Shown here: in pieces, positions 55,505 through 64,000 of the stretch
How positions within the stretch are numbered: the stretch's first letter is position 1
How the letters are laid out: the number at the start of each line of letters is the position of its first letter
Origin: Cherax quadricarinatus
Lineage: Eukaryota > Arthropoda > Malacostraca > Decapoda > Parastacidae
Direction of reading: 5' to 3'
Assembly (NCBI RefSeq): GCF_038502225.1
Contig: NC_091292.1
Coordinates: 52,499,006-52,563,005, forward strand
DNA length: 64,000 bases
Notes under the pieces: model-generated
What the model saw: the letters and a program-made list of their open reading frames with translations, nothing else
Databases searched by the model: none
Told to the model about the DNA's origin: nothing
Position numbers and translations under genes: made by a program

Positions 55505-56300
55505 CTAGTTTAAAGTCCTAACAACCCCCTCAACTGAGCTAGCAAGAAAACCCACACCTGCCCTGGATAAGTGAACCCTATCCCTGGCATACATGTCATT
55601 TCGGCCATAGAAGTTGTCCCAGGTGTCAATGAATGGTACTGCATTATCCTTACAGTGTTTATCCAGCCAGCAATTAATACCAATTGCTCTGGACAACCAT
55701 TCATTTCCAACACCTCTTCTTGGCAAAATGCCACATATAACAGGGCGCCCCCCACCTTCTTCCTAATTATGTCTATTGCTGTCCTGAACCTTCTAACTAA
55801 ATCCTCACTTCTACGCTTGCCTACATCATTGCCTCCAGCACCGAGGCAGATAATAGGATTGATCCCATTACCGTTCATGATGTTGTCAAGCCGGCTAACA
55901 ATGTCCTCCATCCCAGCCAAAGGAAAGCAAACCCTCTGTCTCCTACTCCTGTCCCTCAAGCAGAAAGCCCTATCCATGTATCTAACCTGGCTATCCCCTA
56001 CAACAACAATATTCTTCCCCTCCTTGGTGTCATTCGTCGTGACGTTCCCAGTAGTCTACTCACATTCGTCGGGTAGCACGGAGAATGCATTAGATGTTTC
56101 CACAACAGTTTCAACAGCAATCTCTTTCTTCTTCATCGTTTCTACCTTTCCATTCGTCGCCCAGGTTCCCTTCTTGACCTGAGGGCTCAAAACAGGAGGA
56201 CTATTACGAATCCTCTTGTTTTCCTCAGTCAATCGCCGTATCTCCATCTTCGCTACCCTCAATTCTTCCTTAAGCTGCTGGTAAAGTTAATCGATGGAGG
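55505..56300 (-). pseudogene. CR1 ORF1 with SGNH-esterase-like domain, frameshifted
   Basis: The upstream piece (56056-56262) reads MRVAKMEIRRLTEENKRIRN, probably a short coiled coil, and ends at a stop after VLPDECE. In the next frame, NIVVVGDSQVRYMDRAF carries the GDS motif of SGNH hydrolases (block I serine). CLGAGGNDVGKRRSEDLV carries the GxND block. After a shift in a G run near 55745, ICGILPRRGVGNEWLSRAIG and DRVHLSRAGVGFLA supply the D-x-x-H block. Ser, Asn and His of the catalytic set can thus all be seen, across two frames. Its role in retrotransposition is not settled (family knowledge). The copy is dead: an early stop and at least one frameshift. Confidence 0.85.
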
Positions 56301-56364
56301 ACATCTTGGTTCAGTCAAAGGAGAGCACACTAACGTCCTCAATGAGCTAAGTACACGTCACCAC

Positions 56365-56669
56365 TGAGATATGGGACACCAAAGATGGGACACAGAAACG
56401 AAAGGTCACATTTGGAAGTTGAAGATTCAGATGAGTCAAAGGATTGTTAGGAAGTATTCCTTTAGTCACGGAGTTGTTAGGAAGTGAAATAGTCTGGCAA
56501 TTGACGTAGTGGAGGCAGGAACGGTACATAGTTTTAATTAAGATGAGGTTTGGTAAAGCTCATGGAGCAGGGAGAGAGAGGACCTAGTAGTGATCAGTGA
56601 AGAGGCGGGGCCAGGAGCTATGACTCGATCCCTGCAACCACAAATAGGTGAGTACAAATAGGCGAGTAT

Positions 56670-56670
<1 letters not shown>
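56365..56670 (+). mobile_element. Family-1 LINE 3' fragment
   Basis: A plus-strand piece starting at the KDRMFQRWDTETRGHNWKLK region (here GGGACACAGAAACG, then GGTCACATTTGGAAG, with HIWKLK). It continues through the 3' UTR (GAAGAGGCGGGGCCAGGAGC) to two tail units (AAATAGGTGAGTA, AAATAGGCGAGTA) and into CA repeats. No open frame of note. Confidence 0.88.
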
Positions 56671-56721
<51 letters not shown>

Positions 56722-56733
56722 ACACACACACAC
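56671..56733. repeat. (CA)n microsatellite
   Basis: A CA tract with one TA interruption between two family-1 3' ends in the same orientation. Confidence 0.95.
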
Positions 56734-56804
56734 TAGCGAAGAGACGGGTCCAGGAGCTGTGAGTCGACACCTGCAACCACATATAGGTGAGTACATGTAA
56801 GTAC
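56734..56804 (+). mobile_element. Minimal family-1 LINE 3'-tail fragment (70 bp)
   Basis: Only the last part of the 3' UTR remains: TAGCGAAGAGACGGGTCCAG, GTCGACACCTGCAACCACAT, ATAGGTGAGTACATGTAAGT. It is flanked on both sides by CA repeats, a short version of the same CA-LINE-CA layout. Confidence 0.85.
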
Positions 56805-56826
56805 CCACACACACACACACACACAC
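56805..56826. repeat. (CA)n microsatellite
   Basis: A short CA tract between the 70-bp tail fragment and the next LINE copy. Confidence 0.93.
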
Positions 56827-57189
56827 TGCGACAGAACGAGAACAGAACGACAGGAAATGAGAAGGATACAAAGACGAAAATGACAGGAAAGAGAGATAAA
56901 GCTAGTGTCAGGCAGAGACACCCCGAGTCCGGAGGAACAGCAAGCGCAACCACCCACACAACCACCCACACAACCACCCAGACGACCGCTCACAGAATCA
57001 CCCACACAACCACTCACAGAACCCTGTAACCAAACATATTAACCCAAAACAAACCACACTTCACAATCACAGCAACCCCCCAGCACAAACTCCACCTACA
57101 CAGTATCCTTCCATAGCACCCAGAAAGGTCTCCTACTCCCCCAGCCCCCACAGACCCCCCAGACTACAGTTTTGGAAAAGAAGCTGAAG

Positions 57190-59690
57190 GTATGATATAT
57201 CAACGCAAATGGAATAATGAATAAGTGTGAGGAGTGGCACGAAAGAATCGTGGAGACATTCCCGGACATCATAGCACTCACAGAAACGAAGTTCATAAGA
57301 ATGATAACAAACACAATCTTTTCAACTGGATATCAGATCCTGAGGAAAGATAGAGGGAACATAGAGGGTGGAGGAGTTGCACTGTTCATCAAAAACCAGT
57401 GGAGTTTTGAGGAGTTGGAAGGTGGGAACAGATGGGAAGCAAGGGACTGCACAGTAGGAAAACTTCAGACTGGGGAGCCGCAAGGGGTTGACTGCAGTGA
57501 TGTATAACCCACCACAGAACAGCAGGGGCCAAGACAAGAATATGATGAGAGCATCATATACACTAGCTGGGGCGGCCAGAAGGACCCCTGTGGGCAGCGC
57601 AAATTTACTAGTTGTGGGTGACTTCAATCACAAAGAAATTGACTGGGAAGACCTGGAGCCACGTGTGGTACAAGAACCATGGATGGCTAAGATGATGGAG
57701 GTGATACTAGAAACCCATATGCATCAACAGATATAGAGGAGAGGATGAACCAGCAAGACTGGACCTCATATTCACCTTGAGTAGTTCAGACACTGAAGAC
57801 GTCACATTGGAAAAGCCCCTCAGAGGTATTGATCATGTGGTCCTGAGCTTCGAATACATAATAGAGTTACAAGTGGAGAGGGAAGCAGGAAGAATAAGGA
57901 GAGAGAAGTCAAACTAAAAAAGAGGGGACTACACAGGCATGAGAAATTTCCTACATGAGGTTCAGTGGGAAAGAGAACAGGTGGGAAAATCAGTAAATGA
58001 AATTATGGAATACGTGATAACAAAAGGCAAGGAGATATAAAAAAGCATTTTCAGTGGAGGCAAAACTCCAGAAATCTGGAATGGTGGGGTACACAAACAA
58101 GTGATGGACACAATACACAACCGGTGCGACCAGACAATATCTCTCCATGGGTCTTGAGGGAGCAGAGGCGCTGTGTTTGCCACTAACAACAATTAACACA
58201 TCTACTGAAACAGGGCAACCACCTGAGTATGGAAGACAGCAAATGGAATCCCAGGTTTTAAGACAGGAAACAGATACGCAGCATTAAACTACAGACCAAA
58301 GTCACTGACATGTATAGTATGCGAAATCATGAAGAAGATTATCAGAAGAGTGGTGAAGCGCCTAGAAAGGAACAAACTTATACACGACAGTCAGCACATT
58401 GTCAGGGAATGGAAATCCTGTGTCACAAACCTACTAGAATTTTACAAGGTGATGGAAGTAAGACATGAGAGAGAAGGGTGGGTAGATTGCATTTTCTTGG
58501 GTTGTAAGAAGGCTTTCGACACAGTTCCACACAAAATATTAGTGCAAAAGCTAGAGAAGCAGGCAGGAATAACAGGAAAGGCACTGCAATGGATCAGAGA
58601 ATACCTGACAGGAAGGCAACAACGAGTCATGGTGGAAATAAATGGTATAAAATATCGACACAATGGAAATATAAACACATATGCAGTATAATGTGATCCT
58701 TTCTTGACAATAAAGGATCACATTATACCGCATATGTGTTTATATTTCCAACGAGTCATGGTACGTGACGAGGTGTCATGGTGGGCGCCTGTGACGAGCG
58801 GTTCCACAAGGGTCAGTCCTAGGACCGGTGCTGTTTCGGGTATATGTGAATGATATGAGAGAAAGAATAGATTCATAGGTGTCCCTGTTTGCAGACGACG
58901 TGAAGCTAATATGGAGAATTCAAGTGGCTGAGGAAGAGGTAGAACTACAAATGTATCTGGACGGGCTGCAAGTCTGGTAAAACAACTGATTTCTGGAGTT
59001 TAACTCAACCAAGTACAAAGTCATAAAGATTGGAGACGGTCAAAGAAGAGTGCAGAGTATAAGCTGAGGGAGGGGGGGCAAAGACTGGAAACCTCACTGA
59101 AGAAGAAAGATCTGGGAGTAAGTATAATACCGAGCACGTTTCCCGAGGCGCACATCAATCAAATAACTGCTGCAGCATATGGGCTCCAGGCAACCCTAAG
59201 AATAGCATTTCGAAACCTTAGGAAGGAATTCTTCAAAACTCTGTACACCGTGTTGGAGTATGCAACGAAAGTATGGAACGCACACTTGGTCAAGCACGTC
59301 AAGAAATTAAAGTGCAAAGGTTTGCGCCAAGACGAGTCCCGAAGCTAAGGGGTATGTCCCACGAGGAAAGATTAAAGGGAAATCGAACTGACGTCACTGA
59401 AGGACAGGAAAGATAGGGAGCACATGATAACGACTTATAAAATACCGAGAAGAATTTACAGGGTGAATAGGGACAGAATGTTTCAGAGATGGGACACAGA
59501 AACATGGAGTCACAACTGGAAGTGGAAAACTCAGATGAATCACAGGGATGTTAGGCAGTATTTCTTCAGCCACAGAATTGTCAGGAAGTGGAACAATCTG
59601 GAGAGTGATGTAGTGAAGACAGGATTCATACATAGCTTGAAGAAGAGATACAATAAAGCTCATGGAGCAGGGAGAGGGTGGACATAGTAG
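57190..59690 (+). pseudogene. LINE ORF2 pseudogene, multiple frameshifts
   Basis: Pieces in order: 57217-57507 has MNKCEEWHERIVETFPDIIA, LTETKFIRM and GGGVALFIKNQWSF (endonuclease Glu). 57488-57736 has VMYNPPQNSRG-like sequence and LLVVGDFNHKEIDWEDLEPR. 57750-57870 keeps RLDLIFTLSSSDTEDV, and DHVVLSFEY with the SDH serine region altered. 58110-58200 has GPDNISPWVLREQ-like sequence. 58329-58640 has MKKIIRRVVKRLERNKLIHD, KSCVTNLLEF, CIFLGCKKAFDTVPH (block A Asp changed to Gly) and REYLTGRQQRVMV. After the insertion, SVLGPVLFRVYVND and VSLFADDVKLIWRI follow, then the C-terminal domain (59424-59687 frame, MITTYKIPRRIYRVNRDRMF). The loss of the block A aspartate and the many indels make it inactive. 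Confidence 0.85.
58634..58748. mobile_element. Foldback insertion, 14-bp target-site duplication
   Basis: A 115-bp insertion in the RT coding region of the surrounding LINE, flanked by a perfect duplication CAACGAGTCATGGT (58620-58633 and 58749-58762). Sister LINEs have this sequence once. Within it, arms 58665-58702 and 58712-58749 are reverse complements over 38 bp with one mismatch and a 9-nt loop, giving a very stable hairpin. It codes for nothing. The left 30 bp (GGAAATAAATGGTATAAAAT...) lie outside the hairpin. Confidence 0.9.
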
Positions 59691-59763
59691 CGACCAGCCA
59701 AGAGGCGGGGCCAGGAGTTGTGAATCGACCCTTACAACTAAAACTAGGTAAATACTTAACAGG

Positions 59764-59802
59764 CAAGTGTCTATCAACAAGTGCCTCTGACGACTAGTAA
59801 CT
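59764..59802 (+). other. Conserved distal element beyond LINE 3' tail (copy 4)
   Basis: The plus strand reads AAGTGTCTATCAACAAGTGC followed by CTCTGACGACTAGTAACTA, the reverse complement of the elements at 1253, 4974 and 12077. It lies just downstream of the plus-strand LINE 3' end at 59756, the same relation as at copies 1 and 3. Confidence 0.75.
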
Positions 59803-59825
59803 ACACACAGTTGCAGCAGTTTATT

Positions 59826-59884
59826 TTTCCACAGATTACTGGCAGACAGATTACTGGCAGATTACTGGCAGATTACTGGCAGGC
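59826..59884. repeat. AGATTACTGGC short tandem repeat
   Basis: Four units of AGATTACTGGC, some with extra CAG/AC spacers, over about 58 bp. Confidence 0.88.
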
Positions 59885-60182
59885 AGATGCCAACATACAC
59901 AGCATGAGGCTCGGAAATTCTTGCTAGCAATAAAGATAAATTATAATTAATAACCACAGTTTCATGGATATTTATTTTGTATACAAGTTTGTGCATGAGA
60001 AACTTACGGAATGACAATGACAGGCAAAACGAAAATCGGTAATAAGCGAGGAAGTCTGAGTTCTGTTACCAGCACGACACCTTCATCTAGAGACCTGTAA
60101 CATAGGCATATAGTTCATCTCCTCACGATGACAATTAGGAGGTTACAGGCACCTACCCACATACACTATTCCTAGCTCCAAT
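59885..60182. other. Unassigned spacer
   Basis: No gene or repeat recognised. Confidence 0.5.
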
Positions 60183-61485
60183 CAACCTAACAGAGGACGC
60201 GCTCATCATCAACACCCTTAAGAACAAGGCAGGAGATAGAAACAACCTGCCTACTTTTATGTACAAAAAAGCTTCACAAGTACCGCCACCAATTATTGCA
60301 ACACTAACAAATCGATTGAATCCTTCACCTTCCCAGCAGTTCTCAAAATAGCAAGGGTTACCGCTTTCGAGAAGAAAGAAGTCCCTCTGGGAATTTTCAT
60401 TGACTTACGTAAAGCTTTTGATACAGTCGACCATGAATTGTTGCACACTTAATTAACACACTATGGTATAAGAGGACACTCCCTCAACTACCTGAAGTCA
60501 TACCTTAGTAACAGAAGCCAATACGTGTACGCAAATGGTGCAAACTCTTCCACACAACCAATCACAGTAGGAGTCCCACAGTGAAGTGTCCTAGGACCAC
60601 TCCTCTTACTCATCTACATCAATGACCTACCGAATGCATCGCAGCTTCTTAAACCCATATTATTTGCAGATGACACTACATACGTCTTCTCACACCCAAA
60701 CCCAGCCATACTCACCAACACTGTCAATGCTGAATTTCAGAAAATATCTACCTGGATGATGACCAACAAACTTACCCTAAATACTGACAAAACCTATTTC
60801 ATTCAGTTTGGAACCAGAGCTGCATATGTTCTACTTAACATAATACTAAATGGATCACCCATCACAAGACTCACAGAGGGAAAATTCCTAGGAATCCACC
60901 TAGACAGTAGCCTCAAATTCCAGATACATATACAACAAATTTCCAAGAAAATCTGTAAGACAGTAGGCATACTATCAAAGATACGGTACTATGCTCCACA
61001 ATCAGCTCTCCTTGCACTGTATCATTCACTCATCTACCCTTATCTCACATATGGGATTTGTGCATGAGGATCAATAACATCAAATCACCTAAGGCCTCTA
61101 ATAACCCAGCAAAAGGCTGCAATCAGAATGATAACAAATTCTCACTCGCGACAGCATACTCCACCTCTATTCAAAAGTCTAAATTTGCTCACCATAAAAA
61201 ACATCCATACTTACTCATGTGCCTACTATATACATACAACAATACACGCAAACATAAACCCTCCACTCAAACTTCTCCTCACCAACCTTAACAGGACACA
61301 CGACCATAACACAAGACAAATCCCTTTTTGATGTACCCAGTGTCCATATCACACTGTGTAAAATCTCTATGCACGTAAAGGGCCCCAAAATCTGGAATTC
61401 ATTACAAGAAAATACTAAAGTAACCAGGCCTGAAAATCAACTTAAGACTCTTCTAAAAAAAAAAACACTTAACGAGGTTCTGACC
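60183..61485 (+). pseudogene. Non-LTR retrotransposon RT, internally deleted (family 3)
   Basis: A plus-strand remnant of a LINE unlike the others here. The 5' part reads APINLTEDALIINTLKNKAG and FPAVLKIARV, then skips the RT fingers (a deletion) to VPLGIFIDLRKAFDTVDHEL (block A) near 60394, where the next codon run contains a stop. Block B is GVPQ-stop-SVLGPLLLLIYINDLP near 60573 and block C is LFADDTTYVF near 60660. 60756-61067 reads MTNKLTLNTDKTYFIQFGTR, KFLGIHLDSSLKF and LYHSLIYPYLTYGICA. 61128-61331 reads PPLFKSLNLLTIKNIHTYSC and NRTHDHNTRQIPF. The last recognisable piece is KGPKIWNSLQENTKVTRPEN near 61380. Jockey-superfamily style; the clade is not resolved. Confidence 0.85.
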
Positions 61486-61955
61486 AGAGCTTTGGTAAGT
61501 TGGGGGAAGGACGAAGGATGTGTAAGGATGGAATGCAGGAAAGGTTGGGGAGGGTGGAGGGGGAGGTGGGGTTTTAAAAGGTTAGTGGCCTATCTACTTT
61601 GGTGTAATTTGAATATGCGTGTGTGTATATTGAGTAATTCATAAAGAGGTTGGTTTTATGAGAGAGGAATACCTCCTGCCCATCAATTGCACACTGCTTT
61701 GTTGTCTGTATACCAGTGTGTCATTGAATTGCAAGGATGCATACTGCTTGCATCAGAAGGCCACGGCTGCAGGTGGTAGTTGCAGGTCATTTGATGGGGG
61801 TTGGTTGCTCATCTGGAGTTGGCTGGCTAAGCAGTGACTGAGGTGGTGTCCTGCTGGAGGATAGTTGTAGGTGTAACAAGGTTAGTTGCGAGGTGTTGGT
61901 TGATAGAAGTGGGTCACCCAGAAATGGGGAGCGTTAGTCCATGTTACTGGACATA
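61486..61955. other. Unassigned spacer
   Basis: G-rich on the plus strand. No coding or repeat signature that I recognise. Confidence 0.5.
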
Positions 61956-63225
61956 GAATGGTTCCGGTGGTATCCATTCTTCTTCTACGGGGAGGTCGCT
62001 TAAGATTTTCGGTCGAGGGAAGTTCTCCTTGTGGATGAAGCGCCGAACTCTTTGCTGGAGGGTCATTCTTTGGGATCTGTGAGGAGGAGTGCTAATGGTA
62101 TAGCTTGTCGTGTTCGCTGGTTCGGGGGGGGGGGGTTCTCTCTGTCAGGCACATAGAGTTCCTGCATGCCATATAGTTGTCTCTTCGTTAGTCTGTCTAG
62201 CCGGACATTGACTACAGTGATTCTCTGTTGTATGTGTAGGTCCTCGGTCCTGATTCTGTCTCTGAGTCTGGTGCAAGTGATGAAGCGGAGGGCTCTGTTT
62301 TGGACACTATGGAGTTTTAGCATGTTGGTTTTGGTTGTAAGCGACATGGGTACATAAGGGTATTCCAGCAGAGGTTTGATCATCATCTTGTACAGGTGTA
62401 GTCTGATGTGGGGAGGAGCTGCTTTGAATCGATAAAGTTGGCCAAGGCGGGCTTTCGCTAGATTTACTTTTTTGGTTATGTGGGTTGTAGAGTTGAGTAA
62501 TCTGCCGATCTCGAAACCTAGGATCTTGTTTGGATTCCTAATAGCAATTCGGGTGCCTCTGATGGAAATGCCCCCTTTGTCTTCTATGGTTGATGGCAAG
62601 CATCCGATAGTGCTTATGAGGACTTTGTCTGGGTTGGTTGTGATTCTCCATTTCTTCTCCCACCTGGGTCCCCTCAAGGAAGGTTCCTTGATGTTGGTGA
62701 GGGGCTCTTGATTTAGGGAATTGGATCTGTGCTCCAGTTCTCCTAATTAAACCTGAATGCCTTCCACATCCCCCCCCAGGCGCTGTATAATCCTCTGGGT
62801 TTAGCGCTTCCCCCTTGATTATAATAATAATAATTCTCCCACCTGGCTGTTCTACTTAGTTCTTCGTTCATTTTGTCTATTGCTCTCCTATGCTTATTTG
62901 CACCAGCTGTGGGGGTAGAGGAGACAACATGGATAACATCGTCTGCAAATTGAGTGATGATGGTGTCGTTATGTTCAGGTTGGGGGAGGTCGTTGACGTA
63001 TATGTTGAAGAGAATAGGGCTGAGGCAAGAACCTTGGGGCACTCCTGCTGATGGTGTGAAGGGAGTTGATTCCACTCCGTGGAAGGTGGGGATGATTCTT
63101 CTTCCTGTTAAGAAGTTGTAGATGAGGCTGAGAAAGGTCCAGTTGTAATCAGGGAGGTCTACGAGTTTGTAGATGAGACCATCGTGCCATAGGCTGTCGA
63201 AGGCCTTGTGTACGTCCCTGGTTAC
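61956..63225 (-). pseudogene. Jockey-like non-LTR RT, interrupted by a SINE-like insertion
   Basis: A minus-strand, 5'-truncated ORF2. In sense from 63225: VHKAFDSLWHDGLIYKLVDL (block A), then LIYNFLTGRR, VESTPFTPSAGVPQGSCLSP (block B), ILFNIYVNDLPQPEHND and TQFADDVIHVVSS (block C). NEELSRTARWEN leads up to the insertion at 62668-62833. After it come RWEKKWRITTNPDKVLIS, GFEIGRLLNSTTHITKKVNL, LYKMMIKPLLEYPYVPMSL, and SVQNRALRFITCTRLRDRIR (frame 62063-62677). A run of ten G at 62126-62135 probably marks a further shift, since an alternative frame beyond it reads RFIHKENFPRPKILSDLPVE. This is a different element from families 1 to 3 of the window. Confidence 0.85.
62668..62833 (+). mobile_element. 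SINE-like insertion, TAA tail, 13-bp target-site duplication
   Basis: A 166-bp insertion flanked by perfect copies of TTCTCCCACCTGG (62655-62667 and 62834-62846), within the RT pseudogene of the opposite strand. Plus orientation: it starts GTCCCCTCAAGGAAGGTTCC, contains CCTGAATGCCTTCCACATCC, a C8 run, AGGCGCTGTATAATCC and GGGTTTAGCGCTTCCCCCTT, and ends in a TAATAATAATAA tail. The tail and duplication are typical of LINE-mobilised SINEs. I see no convincing tRNA-type A or B box, so the head is of unknown origin. The body I recognise as abundant in crayfish sequence (memory only). Confidence 0.88.
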
Positions 63226-63909
63226 TCGCCCAGGACTAAATATTCAACAGTTAATATTTAACATTACCAAGAATTCTCCCATTTACTTAAATCTTAAAAC
63301 TTCAGGACAACATACAGTAAACTAATCATCTTGTTTGTTATACATTGTAATGCGACAAATTTGTACAACTATAATGCTTCAATATTGAAATGTTCAAATT
63401 TCATTGTTTCAAATATTCAATTGTACTTCATATTGTAAATTGTTTACGGTAATTTTACCACTGAACCTTACATTGCATCTTAATTTTAAGTTAATTTTAA
63501 GCCTGCCCATAATGCTCTGCATACAAGGAACTTGTGGCATGTACATCCAACTACTATAATTCCTTGCGGGCAGTAACAACCTTGCTGAGGGTTGTCTAGT
63601 CAACTTAATTAAGCAACAAGAGGACCGTTAAGGCACCCGACCCGACTGGGCTCTAGCTCTTCCTGCGCTATCACGAACCATAAAATTTAAGATAATTATT
63701 TGTTCGGATTTTTAACCTGGAGGGGTAACACCGCAGGATAACCCATGAAAGTCAGTGCGTCATCGAGGATAACTTGACTGTACAGAAAACTATAACTCGG
63801 TGAGTAAACTTACTAGTGAATACCCAGGCTGGTGGTCATGTTGTACTTAAAACACTTTCATAAAACACCAGTTTCTCCTACCAAGGTAGTGACTCCATGA
63901 TGAAAACAC
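63226..63909. other. Spacer, with a possible dispersed repeat at ~63700-63775
   Basis: Mostly AT-rich without a gene. At about 63705-63775 the segment AACCTGGAGGGGTAACACCG, then AGTCAGTGCGTCATCGAGGA, resembles a repeat I associate with decapod genomes. That is memory only and weakly held. Confidence 0.45.
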
Positions 63910-64000
63910 ATTCACCACCAGTCATTCACCACCAGTCAGTCATTCACCACCAGTCATTCACCACCAGTCAGTCATTCACCACCAGTCATCCACCACAAGT
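63910..64000. repeat. TTCACCACCAGTCA minisatellite (runs off window)
   Basis: About six units of TTCACCACCAGTCA, with an extra GTCA in alternate units (14- and 18-bp forms). It continues past the window edge. Confidence 0.93.

Larger units (their letters stand above)
52411..56300 (-). mobile_element. CR1 LINE with SGNH-esterase ORF1 and octamer 3' end
   Basis: A minus-strand element nearly complete in content: coiled-coil and esterase-like ORF1 (about 56300-55505), endonuclease (55494-54800), RT and C-terminal domain (54422-52488). Its 3' terminus in sense reads GTTCTTATGTTCTTATGTG, two TTCTTATG octamers. From established knowledge, CR1 elements end in octamer direct repeats of the ATTCTRTG type, and some CR1 lineages carry an esterase domain in ORF1. 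The combination makes the CR1 assignment firm. Coding frames are broken in several places. It differs clearly from families 1 and 2 of this window. Confidence 0.9.
56827..59756 (+). mobile_element. Family-1 LINE, long but decayed, with foldback insertion
   Basis: A plus-strand copy from the ORF1 linker to the 3' UTR. ORF1's end is a CACCCACACAACC-rich tandem linker (about 56945-57035). ORF2 starts near 57190 and ends near 59690. The 3' tail (GAGGCGGGGCCAGGAGTTGT, then AACTAGGTAAATA) departs from the usual AGGTGAGTA. A foldback element has inserted at 58634-58748. Compared with sister copies, a stretch of the basic spacer before the RT is deleted near 58035-58050. Confidence 0.88.

Overview
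The window is repeat-dominated eukaryotic nuclear DNA, and I recognise no host protein-coding gene, tRNA or rRNA gene. The repeat content suggests a decapod crustacean, most likely a crayfish. The clues are CR1-type LINEs whose 3' ends run into CA microsatellites, a LINE with a GC-rich 3' end containing CCCCCGCGGCCCGGTCTG, a SINE-like unit containing GGGTTTAGCGCTTCCCCCTTG with a TAA-type tail, and repeats carrying GGCGAAACGTT. I recognise these from memory as common in crayfish DNA; no search was run.

Layout. (1) 1-1016 is the 3' part of a Penelope-like element (RT end plus GIY-YIG endonuclease). (2) 1.0-26.2 kb is a dense cluster of one CR1-like LINE family ('family 1'), mostly on the minus strand. 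Copies are joined head to tail through (TG/CA)n tracts. It includes a nearly full-length copy (7824-11400), a long but broken copy with ORF1 and ORF2 (12118-16267), and a 5'-truncated copy with an uninterrupted 830-residue ORF2 (21371-23863). (3) 26.7-30.4 kb is an old family-1 relative whose C-terminal coding segment has been amplified into about 63 tandem 54-bp units. (4) 30.4-34.2 kb is a second LINE family with a CCCH zinc-finger ORF1, ending at a 100-N gap. (5) 34.3-36.3 kb holds decayed family-1 copies. (6) 37.0-51.5 kb holds four large, unrelated tandem arrays (units of 14, 52, 22 and 16 bp), together about 13.3 kb. (7) 52.4-56.3 kb is a CR1 element with an SGNH-esterase ORF1 and octamer repeats at its 3' end. 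(8) 56.4-59.8 kb holds more family-1 copies, one interrupted by a foldback element with a target-site duplication. (9) 60.2-63.2 kb holds two further non-LTR elements, one interrupted by a SINE-like insertion with a 13-bp target-site duplication. The rest is unassigned spacer.

Nothing here works as a cellular pathway. What connects the parts is retrotransposon behaviour. Family-1 copies begin and end in CA/TG dinucleotide repeats, so each copy could supply the target for the next. Several copies are damaged by only one or two bases, which suggests recent activity. I found no CRISPR, operon or host defence system, and did not force one.
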